Shown here in pieces: positions 9,478 to 18,240 of a stretch of DNA of 64,000 nucleotides (positions are counted from its first letter, which is position 1; every line of letters starts with the position of its first letter). The DNA lies in assembly GCF_000701465.1 (NCBI RefSeq), contig NZ_JNIY01000009.1:62001-126000 (forward strand), in the 5' to 3' direction. The position numbers and the translations under genes were made by a program. The notes under the pieces are model-generated. The model did not search any database. It worked only from the letters and a program-made list of their open reading frames with translations, and was not told where the DNA came from. The DNA comes from Paraoerskovia marina DSM 21750. Lineage in GTDB: Bacteria > Actinomycetota > Actinomycetes > Actinomycetales > Cellulomonadaceae.

Positions 9478-10047
9478 ATGACGAGGATCGTTGCCGGTGA
9501 ATTTGGTGGCCGCACACTGCACGTCCCACCGCGGGGGACCCGCCCGACGAGCGACCGGGTGCGCGAGGCGATCTTCTCGCGGCTCGAGCACCACGGCGTC
9601 CTGGCCGAAGCCCGGGTGCTCGACCTCTACTCGGGCTCGGGCGCCCTCGGTCTCGAGGCGGTCAGCCGCGGCGCCGCGCACGCCACGCTCGTGGACGCCG
9701 CGCGTTCCGCCGTGGAGATGGGCCGTCGCAACGCCCAGGAGCTCGGCGCGACCGCAGTCGTGGCCGTGCACGAGAAGGCCGAACGATTCGTCGCCACCGC
9801 GCCCGCCGAGCCGTGGGACGTCGTCTTCTGCGACCCGCCCTACGACGTGCGCGGCGAGACGGTCGACGCCCTGCTCGCGGCCCTGGACGAGACCGGTGCG
9901 CTCACCGACGACACGCTCGTCGTGGTCGAGCGCTCGAGCCGGAGCGCCGCGCCGGCATGGCCCGCGGGGTGGGAGGCCGACGTGAGCAAGGCGTACGGCG
10001 AGACGACCGTGCACTACGCGTTCGCCGGGCCGGCGAGGGACGCCTAG
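9478..10047 (+). CDS. rsmD: 16S rRNA (guanine966-N2)-methyltransferase
   Basis: A 189-residue Rossmann methyltransferase. It begins MTRIVAGEFGGRTL, which matches the RsmD start, and then has RPTSDRVREAIFSRL. The S-adenosylmethionine motif is VLDLYSGSGALGLEA and the catalytic motif is FCDPPYD. The enzyme methylates G966 of 16S rRNA in the assembling small subunit. It sits between recG and coaD, the usual rsmD-coaD pairing, 53 bp after recG and 50 bp before coaD. Confidence 0.93.
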   Translation: MTRIVAGEFGGRTLHVPPRGTRPTSDRVREAIFSRLEHHGVLAEARVLDLYSGSGALGLEAVSRGAAHATLVDAARSAVEMGRRNAQELGATAVVAVHEKAERFVATAPAEPWDVVFCDPPYDVRGETVDALLAALDETGALTDDTLVVVERSSRSAAPAWPAGWEADVSKAYGETTVHYAFAGPARDA

Positions 10048-10097
10048 ACACGCCTTCGCAGGCCTCACCGCAGCGCCCGGTGTACTAGCGTGGAGCC

Positions 10098-10592
10098 GTG
10101 ACCACCGCCGTCTGCCCCGGGTCGTTCGACCCCTTCACCCTCGGACACCTCGACGTCGTCCGGCGTGCCCGCTCCGTGGTCGACGACGTCGTCGTCGCAG
10201 TGGCCCGGAACGCCTCGAAGTCGGCGCTGCTCGACGCCGAGACCCGCCTGGAGATCGTGCGGAACGCACTGTCAGAGGCCGGGCTGGACGACGTGCGCGC
10301 GGCGCTCGTCCCCGGTCTGCTCGTGGACTTCTGCACCGAGATCGGTGCGACCGTCGTCGTCAAGGGTCTGCGCGGCGGCGCGGACCTCGACGCCGAGCTG
10401 CCGATGTCGCACATGAACCGTCACCTCGCGGGCGTCGAGACCGTGTTCGTCACGGCCGACCCCGCCCTCGCGCACGTCTCGTCCTCGTTGGTCAAGGACG
10501 TCGCACGATTCGACGGACCCATCGACGACCTCGTCCCCGCCGGGGTCGGCACCGTCGTCCGGGCCGCACTGCAGTCATCCAAGGGAGCATGA
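10098..10592 (+). CDS. coaD: pantetheine-phosphate adenylyltransferase
   Basis: The product transfers AMP to 4'-phosphopantetheine, the penultimate step of coenzyme A synthesis. At 164 residues it is normal length. GSFDPFTLGHLDVV holds the TxGH nucleotidyltransferase motif. VKGLRGGADLDAE is the conserved substrate loop and HVSSSLVKDVARF is the C-terminal ISSTxV-like motif. The GTG start at 10098 gives TTAVCPGSFDP, directly at the fold. Its TGA overlaps the next gene's ATG. Confidence 0.95.
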   Translation: MTTAVCPGSFDPFTLGHLDVVRRARSVVDDVVVAVARNASKSALLDAETRLEIVRNALSEAGLDDVRAALVPGLLVDFCTEIGATVVVKGLRGGADLDAELPMSHMNRHLAGVETVFVTADPALAHVSSSLVKDVARFDGPIDDLVPAGVGTVVRAALQSSKGA

Positions 10593-11098
10593 CCATGTCT
10601 GAGCAACCGACCGACCGCCGGCACCAGGGCGCCGAGATCCCACCTGGCGTCGGGGCGCTCCTCGACGAGCTCGTGACGATGGTCGAGAACGCGCGGACCA
10701 TGCCGATGTCGTCCTCCGTCCTCGTCCACCGGGGCGAGGCCCTGGGCCTGATCGACGAGATCCGCGACGGGCTCCCGGACGAGATCGAGCGGGCGGACGA
10801 GACTCTCAAGGAGGCCGAGCAGGCGCTCGCGGACGCGAACCGGGACGCCGAGGACATCGTGCGGACGGCCCGGGCCCGGGCGATCGAACTGGTGCAGGCC
10901 GAGCAGGTCGTCGTGCAGGCGCGCTCGCAGGCCCACGAGATCGTCGAGGAGGCGGAGGCGACCGCCGCGGAGCTGCGCGCGGACGCGGACGACTACTGCG
11001 ACCGGCGACTGGCGGACTTCGAGATCGACCTGGGCAAGATCCTGTCCCAGGTCCAGGCGGGTCGGGCTCGGTTGGCGCAGCGGCGCGACGACGTGTGA
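10589..11098 (+). CDS. DivIVA-like coiled-coil protein (coaD-adjacent family)
   Basis: A 169-residue mostly helical protein. After about 20 polar residues, positions 25-165 are almost continuous heptad-rich helix full of Glu, Ala and Arg (for example ADETLKEAEQALADANRDAE). No membrane segment or enzyme motif is visible. It resembles the conserved actinobacterial coiled-coil protein found between coaD and the DUF177 gene, sometimes mis-annotated as ATP synthase subunit B because of its composition. A role in polar growth or division scaffolding is an inference from DivIVA-like helices. The start overlaps the coaD stop as ATGA; a second ATG two codons later is possible. Confidence 0.7.
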   Translation: MTMSEQPTDRRHQGAEIPPGVGALLDELVTMVENARTMPMSSSVLVHRGEALGLIDEIRDGLPDEIERADETLKEAEQALADANRDAEDIVRTARARAIELVQAEQVVVQARSQAHEIVEEAEATAAELRADADDYCDRRLADFEIDLGKILSQVQAGRARLAQRRDDV

Positions 11099-11220
11099 CG
11101 CCTCTCTCGTCGCACCCGGCGTCGACGATGGCGTAGGATTGTGCGTTGGCCCGGTGTACTCGCCTGGGTCAGGCGCCCCGCGGCGCCGAACTCCCACCCT
11201 TGAGAGACCAGGACTTCACT

Positions 11221-11808
11221 GTGGACCGCCACCCGACGCTCGACCCTCGGTCGCCGTTCGTGCTCGACATGCACGATCTCGCGCGCCGTCCCGGGTCCAT
11301 GCTGACGGTCGAGCGCGCCCTGGAGGCCCCGGCCGATCTGGGTTCTGCGCTCGTCGGGGTCCCCGAGGGATCTCCTGTGGCACTTGACGTGCGCATGGAA
11401 GCCGTGATGGAGGGTGTCCTGGTCTCCGGGACCGCCCGCACCATGATGGTCGGCGAGTGCGGGCGATGCCTGGATCAGTTCAGCCGCGAGATCGTCGCGG
11501 ACATTCAAGAGTTGTTCGTCTACCCGGACCGCGCCAACGTGGCGGAGGAGACCGGGGACGACGACGAAGACCTGCGCGAGCTCGACGGTGATCTTGCCGA
11601 CATCGAGCCCGTGCTTCGGGATGCTGTGGTCACTGCACTACCATTCCAACCGTTGTGCTCGCCGGACTGTGCCGGCCTCTGCTCCGAGTGCGGGGCGCGG
11701 CTTGAGGACGATCCGGACCACGCGCACGAGATACTCGACCCCCGGTGGTCGGCACTTCAGAGCATGTTCGAGGACTCGAACGTGTCCGACAAGACGAAAG
11801 AGAGCTAG
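11221..11808 (+). CDS. YceD/DUF177 family protein
   Basis: A 195-residue DUF177 protein from the GTG at 11221. It carries the central [13 protein letters not shown] motif and the C-terminal [13 protein letters not shown] cluster, which looks like a metal-binding knuckle, followed by [10 protein letters not shown]. The family sits upstream of rpmF almost everywhere and has been linked to 23S rRNA maturation in plants and bacteria; the molecular role is not settled. The frame is open further upstream, but similarity starts at this GTG ([17 protein letters not shown]). rpmF follows after 2 bp, so they are one transcript. Confidence 0.85.
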   Translation: MDRHPTLDPRSPFVLDMHDLARRPGSMLTVERALEAPADLGSALVGVPEGSPVALDVRMEAVMEGVLVSGTARTMMVGECGRCLDQFSREIVADIQELFVYPDRANVAEETGDDDEDLRELDGDLADIEPVLRDAVVTALPFQPLCSPDCAGLCSECGARLEDDPDHAHEILDPRWSALQSMFEDSNVSDKTKES

Positions 11809-11810
11809 CC

Positions 11811-12005
11811 GTGGCTGTTCCGAAGCGCAAGATGTCGCGCAGCAACACCCGTGCGCGCCGTTCGCAGTGGAAGACGTCCGCCGCGACCCTCGCCACCTGC
11901 CCGCAGTGCAAGGGCAACAAGCTGTCGCACGCAGCCTGCCCGACCTGTGGCTCGTACAAGGGTCGCCAGTACGCCGAGGCGCTGCGCACCGAGCACGCGG
12001 GCTGA
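11811..12005 (+). CDS. rpmF: 50S ribosomal protein L32
   Basis: L32 is a small large-subunit protein. The 64-residue product begins [20 protein letters not shown], the standard L32 start, and carries the zinc ribbon CPQCKGN...CPTCGSYKG with all four cysteines. GTG start at 11811. It is tightly packed between DUF177 (2 bp) and rnc (5 bp), consistent with one DUF177-rpmF-rnc-mutM transcript. Confidence 0.96.
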   Translation: MAVPKRKMSRSNTRARRSQWKTSAATLATCPQCKGNKLSHAACPTCGSYKGRQYAEALRTEHAG

Positions 12006-12010
12006 CGCCT

Positions 12011-12715
12011 GTGGCGCCGGCTGCGACCGGTCTTCTCGAGAAGCTCGGGGTCCATCTGGACCCCGAGCTTCTCGTGCTTGCCTTGACCCACCGGTCCTTC
12101 GCATTCGAGAACGGCGGCATCCCCACCAACGAGCGCCTGGAGTTCCTGGGCGACTCTGTCCTGGGAATCGTCGTCACCGAGGAGCTGTACCGCGCTCACC
12201 CCGACCTGCCGGAGGGTGACCTGGCCAAGATGCGTGCCGCGACGGTCTCGCAGAAGTCGCTGGCTGCCGTCGCGCGTGAGCTGGAGCTGGGGCAGTACAT
12301 CCTGCTCGGCATCGGCGAGCGCCGGACGCGGGGCTTCGACAAGGACTCGATCCTCTCGGACACCGTCGAGGCGCTCCTCGGGGCGGTGTACCTCACCCAC
12401 GGCATCGAGGCCTCTCGTGAGCTCGTGCTCCGCCTGGTGCGCGGAACGCTGGACCGTGCCGCCGACCTGGGCGCGGGCCTGGACTGGAAGACGTCGCTGC
12501 AGGAGGCCGCCGCACTCCGGGGCCGGAGCGCACCGGTCTACGAGATCGAGGCCGAGGGGCCCGACCACGCGCGGGTGTTCACGGCCTCGGTGCTGCTCGA
12601 CGGGGAGGTCCGCGGGACCGGCACGGGCACCGCGAAGAAGCATGCCGAGCAGGGTGCTGCCGAGGCCGCGTACCGCGCGCTGACGGCGGACGAGCCGCTC
12701 GGCAACGACCGGTAG
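12011..12715 (+). CDS. rnc: ribonuclease III
   Basis: RNase III cuts double-stranded RNA, including rRNA precursors. The 234-residue protein has the catalytic signature [13 protein letters not shown] near residue 39, a second acidic site in [12 protein letters not shown] near residue 117, and a C-terminal dsRNA-binding domain ([14 protein letters not shown] ... [21 protein letters not shown]). GTG start at 12011, five bases after the rpmF stop. Codons about 9-21 form a perfect long hairpin in the message, described separately, which could be a substrate for the enzyme itself. Confidence 0.95.
   Translation: MAPAATGLLEKLGVHLDPELLVLALTHRSFAFENGGIPTNERLEFLGDSVLGIVVTEELYRAHPDLPEGDLAKMRAATVSQKSLAAVARELELGQYILLGIGERRTRGFDKDSILSDTVEALLGAVYLTHGIEASRELVLRLVRGTLDRAADLGAGLDWKTSLQEAAALRGRSAPVYEIEAEGPDHARVFTASVLLDGEVRGTGTGTAKKHAEQGAAEAAYRALTADEPLGNDR
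12037..12074 (+). promoter_or_regulatory. perfect 17-bp hairpin inside the rnc 5' coding region
   Basis: Left arm CGAGAAGCTCGGGGTCC, loop ATCT and right arm GGACCCCGAGCTTCTCG pair over 17 bases without mismatch, starting 26 nt into the rnc reading frame. Such a long perfect stem in coding sequence is unusual. RNase III autoregulation by cleaving its own message at a hairpin is known in E. coli (leader) and Streptomyces (absB), so this is a plausible self-cleavage site. That role is inferred. Confidence 0.55.
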
Positions 12716-12730
12716 CCGGAGCGCTGCCCG

Positions 12731-13663
12731 ATGCCTGAGCTCCCCGAGGTCGAGACCGTCCGCGACGGCCTTGCGCGGCACGTCCTCGGCCGCACCGTGG
12801 CCGCGGTCGAGGTGCTGCGCGACTACAGCGTCCGCCGTCACGACGGCGGACCCACCGGCTTTGCCGACCAGCTCGTCGGGTCACGGCTCGACGCCGCGGT
12901 CCGGCGCGGCAAGTACCTGTGGGTGCTGCTGGGCGACCCCGCCGGCGCGCCGCGCGCCGACGACGGCCCTGCCGCCGCGCTGACCGCGCACCTCGGGATG
13001 TCCGGGCAGCTCCTCGTCCGCTCCGGGGACGCGGTCGCCGACCGTGCACCTCATCTGCGGGTCCGGCTCGTCCTCGACGACGGCAGCGCGCTCGACTTCG
13101 TGGACCAGCGCACGTTCGGGCACCTGGCGGTGACCGATCTGGTCCCGACCGTCGACGGACTGCCCGCCGGCCTCGGGTCGGCCGTCACCGCACTTCCCGC
13201 TCCCGTCGCGCACATCGCCCGCGACCTGCTCGACCCCGCGCTCGACCGGGCCGAGACCGCTCGAGCGATCCGGCGCCGTCGGACCGGCGTCAAACGCGCG
13301 ATCCTCGACCAGACCGTCGTCTCGGGCGTCGGCAACATCTACGCCGACGAGGCGCTCTGGCGCGCGGGACTGCACTACGCGCGCGCCACGGACCGGCTCC
13401 GTCAGACCGACGCCCTGCGGCTCCTCGACGCGGCGGACGAGGTCATGCGCGAGGCGCTGGCTCAGGGTGGCACCAGCTTCGACGCGCTGTACGTGAACGT
13501 GAACGGCGCGTCCGGGTACTTCGACCGCTCGCTCGCGGTCTACGGGCAGGAGGGGCGGCCGTGCCCACGGTGCGGGGACCTCGTCCGTCGCAACTCGTTC
13601 ATGAACCGGTCGGCGTTCACGTGCCCGACCTGCCAGCGCCGACCCCGCGCCGGACGCTGGTAG
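12731..13663 (+). CDS. mutM: formamidopyrimidine-DNA glycosylase
   Basis: MutM removes 8-oxoguanine and formamidopyrimidines in base-excision repair. The 310-residue protein begins [14 protein letters not shown] with the catalytic Pro2 and Glu3. It has the conserved lysine in [11 protein letters not shown], the helix-two-turn-helix [18 protein letters not shown], and a C-terminal zinc finger [10 protein letters not shown]...CPTCQR. The start is fixed by the catalytic N-terminus. It follows rnc by 15 bp, as in many actinobacteria, and converges with cydC (10 bp between stops). Confidence 0.95.
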   Translation: MPELPEVETVRDGLARHVLGRTVAAVEVLRDYSVRRHDGGPTGFADQLVGSRLDAAVRRGKYLWVLLGDPAGAPRADDGPAAALTAHLGMSGQLLVRSGDAVADRAPHLRVRLVLDDGSALDFVDQRTFGHLAVTDLVPTVDGLPAGLGSAVTALPAPVAHIARDLLDPALDRAETARAIRRRRTGVKRAILDQTVVSGVGNIYADEALWRAGLHYARATDRLRQTDALRLLDAADEVMREALAQGGTSFDALYVNVNGASGYFDRSLAVYGQEGRPCPRCGDLVRRNSFMNRSAFTCPTCQRRPRAGRW

Positions 13664-13673
13664 TGCCGAGGCT

Positions 13674-15443
13674 CTACCGGGCCGACTCCTGGGCGAGCGC
13701 CCACGCATAGTCCGCGTTCGACGCGGCGACCGCTGCCTGCGTCCCCCGCGCGGCGACGTATGCCGGGCCGGTCGGGTCGGCGCGCAGCGCGATCACCTCG
13801 TCGGCCTGCTCCAGCCCGGTCAGCCGGTGCGTGGCCACGACGATCCCGCGATCGCCGCGGTGCGACTCGTCGACGAGGACGCGAAGCAGCGCGTCGGCGG
13901 TGGCAGGGTCGAGGTGCTCGGCGGGCTCGTCGACGAGGAGGTACCGCGCGGGGGACAGGAGCGCACGGGCGATCAGGAGGCGGCGACGCTCTCCGCCCGA
14001 GACGGTCGCCCCGTCCGGGCCGAGGAGCGTGTCGAGCCCCCGGGGCAGAGCGTCGACCCATTCCGTCAGACCCACGCGGTCCAGGACGGCGTGGGCGTCG
14101 GCCTCGGTGACGTCGCCCCGTGCGACCCGGAGGTTCTCGAGGATGGTCGTGGCGAAGACGTGGCCGTCCTCGGCGACCATGAGAACTTCTGGGTGTCGTC
14201 CGGCGAGGTCGAGCCCGTCGACGCCCACGGTGCCGTCCACGGGCGGGATCAACCCGGCGAGGGTGGCCAGCAGTGTCGACTTGCCGACGCCGGAGGGCCC
14301 GACCAGGCCAACCGTGCGCCCGGGCGCGAGCGTGAGGTCCGCCGTGACGACGGGGTGTCCGTCCCAGCCGGCGACGAGCGCCGTCGTGCGGACGCCCTCG
14401 TCAGTGGAGTCGGTGGAGTCGGTGGCCTCGGTCACTGACCGCGACTCGGACGGACGCGCCTCCTCGGTCTCGTCGAGCAGTTCCAGGAGCCGGGACGCGG
14501 CCTTCCGCGAGCGCCGTACCTGGACCGCGGCGGCCGGCAGGAGCCCGACCCCCTCGAACGCGGCGAGCGGCGTCAGGACGACGACGGCGAGCTCCACCGG
14601 TGCGAGCGTCCCGGCGGCGACCGCGGGGATGCCGAGTGCCAGTGCGCCGACGACGGCGAGACCCACGGCGATCGTCTGCAGGGCGGCGGCGACCGCTGCG
14701 GTGCGCGCGCCCTCGTCGGCAGCGGCGGTGAGGTCGCGATCGGTCCGGGCGAGGCCACGCATCCGTGGTTCGAGGCTCCCGTCGACCTGTGCGGGACCGG
14801 CGTTCTCGAGCAGCTCGACGGTTCGGGCGGCCATCTCCGCGCGGGCGGTGGAGGAGCGCTCCTCGGTGATCGCGGCCGCGCGGGCCGAGAGCCAGGGCGC
14901 GAGCCCGCCGGCCAGCAGGAGGCAGAGGAGGAGGATGACGCCGGCGGACGGGAGGAACACCCCGACGATCCCGACCGCGAGCAGCGAGACGCACGCGGCG
15001 ACGCCGGCGGGGATGACGGCGCGCACGACGACGTCACCGACGTCGTCGACGTCGGTGCCCACGCGGGCGAGCAGGTCACCGCGTCGCACCTGGGCGAGCG
15101 CGACCCCGGGGCCCTCGGCCAGGTTCTCGTAGAGCCGCGCCCGCAGTGACGTCATGCCGCGCAGGGCCACGTCGTGGGAGGCGAGCCGTTCGAGGTAGCG
15201 GGCGACGCCCCGGCCGATGCCGAAGGTCCGCACGGCGACCGTGGCGACCGACAGCTCGAGCACGGGCGGCATCTGCGAGGCGCGGGCGATCAGCCAGGCG
15301 GCGACGGCGGCGAGGCCCACCGCGCTCCCGAGGGCCAGGAAGCCCCAGGCGACGGCGACCGCGACCCGGAGCTTGCGGACCTCGAGCAGGGGAGCGATCC
15401 GGACGAGCGGGTCGGCGGCGATCTGGGCGCGCAGCGATGTCAT
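13674..15443 (-). CDS. cydC: thiol reductant ABC exporter subunit CydC
   Basis: CydC pairs with CydD as an inner-membrane ABC exporter needed for cytochrome bd assembly. The 589-residue product has an N-terminal six-helix membrane region (about residues 20-300) and a C-terminal ATPase. Walker A is GPSGVGKSTLLA, the signature is VSGGERRRLLIARALL and Walker B is YLLVDEPAEHLD. A short run of Thr/Ser/Asp repeats (TDSTDST) links the halves. The ATG at 15443 overlaps the cydD stop (ATGA). It is last in the cydABDC order. Confidence 0.92.
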   Translation of the reverse strand: MTSLRAQIAADPLVRIAPLLEVRKLRVAVAVAWGFLALGSAVGLAAVAAWLIARASQMPPVLELSVATVAVRTFGIGRGVARYLERLASHDVALRGMTSLRARLYENLAEGPGVALAQVRRGDLLARVGTDVDDVGDVVVRAVIPAGVAACVSLLAVGIVGVFLPSAGVILLLCLLLAGGLAPWLSARAAAITEERSSTARAEMAARTVELLENAGPAQVDGSLEPRMRGLARTDRDLTAAADEGARTAAVAAALQTIAVGLAVVGALALGIPAVAAGTLAPVELAVVVLTPLAAFEGVGLLPAAAVQVRRSRKAASRLLELLDETEEARPSESRSVTEATDSTDSTDEGVRTTALVAGWDGHPVVTADLTLAPGRTVGLVGPSGVGKSTLLATLAGLIPPVDGTVGVDGLDLAGRHPEVLMVAEDGHVFATTILENLRVARGDVTEADAHAVLDRVGLTEWVDALPRGLDTLLGPDGATVSGGERRRLLIARALLSPARYLLVDEPAEHLDPATADALLRVLVDESHRGDRGIVVATHRLTGLEQADEVIALRADPTGPAYVAARGTQAAVAASNADYAWALAQESAR

Positions 15444-17119
15444 GCGTGAGCCTTCGCGGAGACGTGCACGACGTCGTCGGCGAGCGCGACGACGGCCGTG
15501 CGGTGGGCGATGACGACGACGGTGCGGCCCTGCTCGCGAAGCGTGGCCAGCGCGGCCAGCACACCTTCCTCGCCGCGTGCGTCGAGGTGGGCGGTTGGTT
15601 CGTCCAGCACCACGAGCGGGGTGCTGCGGTCGAGGAGCGCGGCGGTGAGGGCGAGTCGTTGCCGCTGGCCGACGCTCAGGCCTGCCCCGGCCCGTCCGAC
15701 GGCGGAGGTCCAGCCGTCGGGGAGGTCGCGGACCACCGCGTCCAGACCGGTGGCACAGGCCGCCTCGGCCACGTCGTCGTCGGACGCGTCGGTGGCGCCG
15801 CGGGCGATGTCGAGAATCGTGCCCGGACCGACGAGCGGGCGCTGCGGCAGCCAGGTGATCTGCCGCCACCACGACTCCGGCTCCAGGTCTGACACGTCGA
15901 CCGGCCCGTCGGAGCCGGCTCCCGTCACGGTGACCGCGCCGGCGTCGGCCGGAAGCAGCCCCAGCATCGTGAGCGCCGTCGTCGACTTGCCCGAGCCGCT
16001 CGGCCCGACCAGGGCGACGACACGTCCGTCGCACGTCACCTGCGCGTCGAGACCCGCCGGAGCGTCCGTCGCACGGTCGCCGGCGCGGACCGTCAGCCCG
16101 TCGAACCGGATGATCGCCCCCCGCAGGTCGGGCGCCGGCGTGGTCCCTCTGGGGGGGACGGGCTCGTCGAGGACGGCGAAGGCGCGGTCGGCAGCGGCGA
16201 GGCCGTCGGTGGACGCGTGGAACTGGGCGCCGACCTGCCGGAGCGGGAGGTAGACCTCGGGGGCGAGGATCAGGACGGCGAGCCCCGCCTCCAGGGTGAT
16301 CCCGTCGCCGTGGACGAGTCGTAGACCGATGCCGACGGCGACGAGGGCGACCGCGAGCGTGGTCAGCAGCTCGAGCACCATGCCGGACAGGAACGCGATC
16401 CGCAGGGTGCCCATCGTGGCCCGGCGGTTCGCGTCGCCGAGGGCCCGGACACGTGCTCGCGGTCCGCGCTCGCGGCCGTAGGCACGCAGGGTCGGCAGTC
16501 CGGTCAGCAGGTCGAGCACCTGGTTGCCGAGCTGCTGGACGACGACGAGACGCCGTTCGGACGTTCCCGCGGTCATCTGCCCCACGAGGATCATGAAGAT
16601 CGGGACCAACGGGATCGTCCCGGCGATGACGGCGGCCGAGACCCAGTCGAGCCCCAGGACGACGAGCAGTGTCGCCGGGGTCACCGTGACGGCGAGCAGG
16701 AGCTGGGGCAGGTACCGCACGAAGTACGGCTCGAGCGCGTCGAGCCCCCGCGTCGTCAGGGTGGCGACATCGGCGCCCTCGCCACCCGCGAGCCGCCGCG
16801 GTCCGAGCCGCACGGCGTGGGCGACCACCGACTCGCGCAGCTCGGCGATCGTCCGCGCCGCGGCCCGCACCGCGAAGCGCTCCTGGGCCCAGCTTGCCGC
16901 CGAGCGCAGCGCGACGACGAGGACCAGCAGCCCGACGGACGTCCCGGCGGCGCCCAGGGTCGTCAGGTCGCCCTGGATCGCGGGTGCGAGGACCGCGGCG
17001 ATCAGCAGTGCCTGGGCGACCACGAGGGCCGCCGTCAGGACACCGAACACGGCCGTCAGGACGACGTACCCGCGTGCCGCACGGGCGTGCCGCAGCAGGC
17101 GTGGGTCGAGCGGCTTCAC
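15440..17119 (-). CDS. cydD: thiol reductant ABC exporter subunit CydD
   Basis: A 559-residue half-transporter: membrane domain in about the first 310 residues (PYFVRYLPQLLLAVTVTPAT is the typical CydD stretch), then the ATPase with Walker A GPSGSGKSTTALTML, signature LSVGQRQRLALTAALL and Walker B LVVLDEPTAHLD. With CydC it is thought to export reduced thiols or heme-linked compounds so that cytochrome bd can assemble. The GTG at 17119 overlaps the cydB stop by GTGA. cydC follows with another overlap. Confidence 0.92.
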   Translation of the reverse strand: MKPLDPRLLRHARAARGYVVLTAVFGVLTAALVVAQALLIAAVLAPAIQGDLTTLGAAGTSVGLLVLVVALRSAASWAQERFAVRAAARTIAELRESVVAHAVRLGPRRLAGGEGADVATLTTRGLDALEPYFVRYLPQLLLAVTVTPATLLVVLGLDWVSAAVIAGTIPLVPIFMILVGQMTAGTSERRLVVVQQLGNQVLDLLTGLPTLRAYGRERGPRARVRALGDANRRATMGTLRIAFLSGMVLELLTTLAVALVAVGIGLRLVHGDGITLEAGLAVLILAPEVYLPLRQVGAQFHASTDGLAAADRAFAVLDEPVPPRGTTPAPDLRGAIIRFDGLTVRAGDRATDAPAGLDAQVTCDGRVVALVGPSGSGKSTTALTMLGLLPADAGAVTVTGAGSDGPVDVSDLEPESWWRQITWLPQRPLVGPGTILDIARGATDASDDDVAEAACATGLDAVVRDLPDGWTSAVGRAGAGLSVGQRQRLALTAALLDRSTPLVVLDEPTAHLDARGEEGVLAALATLREQGRTVVVIAHRTAVVALADDVVHVSAKAHA

Positions 17120-18216
17120 CCGCGCGACGCCTCGTCGTCGTCGGCGGGGGAGAGGTCGACCTTCGTGCCGCCGGAGTCAGGGCCGAAGGCGTTCGCCTTC
17201 ACCTTGTCCCACGTCAGCCCCACGGGCTCGGGGATGTCCGCGGTCGAGAGGCGGCGGCGGAAGACCCAGTAGGTCCACGCCTGATAGGCGACGATGACCG
17301 GCACCGTGATCAGGGCGACCCACGACATGACCATCAGCGTGTAGTCGCTCGAGGACGCGTTGTCGATGGTGAGCGAGTTCGCCGGGTCCGTCGCGGGCAT
17401 GACGTCGGGGAACATCGAGCCGAAGATCAGCACGACGGCGCAGACGATCGCGCCGGCGGAGAGGGTGAAGGCCCAGCCCTCGCGTCCTCGGGCGTTCATG
17501 AGGACGACGCCGATCAGGCACGCCGCCGCGACGACGACGACGGCCCAGGTCCAGGGCACCGAATAGGCGATCTGTGCCCAGACGGCCCAGACGGCGGTGA
17601 GGACCGTTGCCGCGATCGAGGAGTACGTCGCGGCCGCCCGCGCCTTGGTCCGGATCTCACCGTCGGTCTTGAGCGCCAGGTAGACCGCACCGTGCATCAG
17701 GAAGAGGCTCGCGGTCACGAGGCCTCCCAGCAGGGCGAACGGCGAGAGCAGGGAGAAGAAGCCCCCGGTGAACTGGTGGTCGGCGTCGAGCTCGACGCCG
17801 CGCACGAGGTTGGCGAAAGCCACGCCCCACAGGACGGCCGGCACCCAGGAGCCGACGATGATCGCGCGGTCCGCGGTGCGGGCCCAGCCGGCGCTCGCGA
17901 TCTTGCCTCGCCACTCGAAGGCGACGACGCGGACGATCAGGGCGAGCAGGATGATCAGGAGCGGGATGTAGAACCCGGAGAACAGGGTGGCGTACCACTC
18001 CGGGAACGCCGCGAACGTCGCGCCGCCGGCGGTGAGCAGCCAGACCTCGTTGCCGTCCCAGACGGGTCCGATGGTGTTGATGAGGACTCGGCGCTCCTTG
18101 TCCTTGCGCCCGAGGATCGGCAGGAGCATGCCGACGCCGAAGTCGAAGCCCTCCAGGACGAGGTAGCCCGTCCAGAGCACTGCGATGAGGAGGAACCAGA
18201 GTGTGGGGAGGTCCAT
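17116..18216 (-). CDS. cydB: cytochrome bd ubiquinol/menaquinol oxidase subunit II
   Basis: CydB is the non-heme-liganding partner of CydA in the high-affinity terminal oxidase. The 366-residue product has eight to nine hydrophobic segments. It starts MDLPTLWFLLIAVLWTGYLV, the family's signature N-terminus, with GFDFGVGML following. DGNEVWLLTAGGATFAAFP is a conserved loop. It is separated from cydA by 24 bp and has an ATG start at 18216. Confidence 0.95.
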   Translation of the reverse strand: MDLPTLWFLLIAVLWTGYLVLEGFDFGVGMLLPILGRKDKERRVLINTIGPVWDGNEVWLLTAGGATFAAFPEWYATLFSGFYIPLLIILLALIVRVVAFEWRGKIASAGWARTADRAIIVGSWVPAVLWGVAFANLVRGVELDADHQFTGGFFSLLSPFALLGGLVTASLFLMHGAVYLALKTDGEIRTKARAAATYSSIAATVLTAVWAVWAQIAYSVPWTWAVVVVAAACLIGVVLMNARGREGWAFTLSAGAIVCAVVLIFGSMFPDVMPATDPANSLTIDNASSSDYTLMVMSWVALITVPVIVAYQAWTYWVFRRRLSTADIPEPVGLTWDKVKANAFGPDSGGTKVDLSPADDDEASRG

Positions 18217-18240
18217 GATGTCGTCTCCTTCGTGGCCGCG

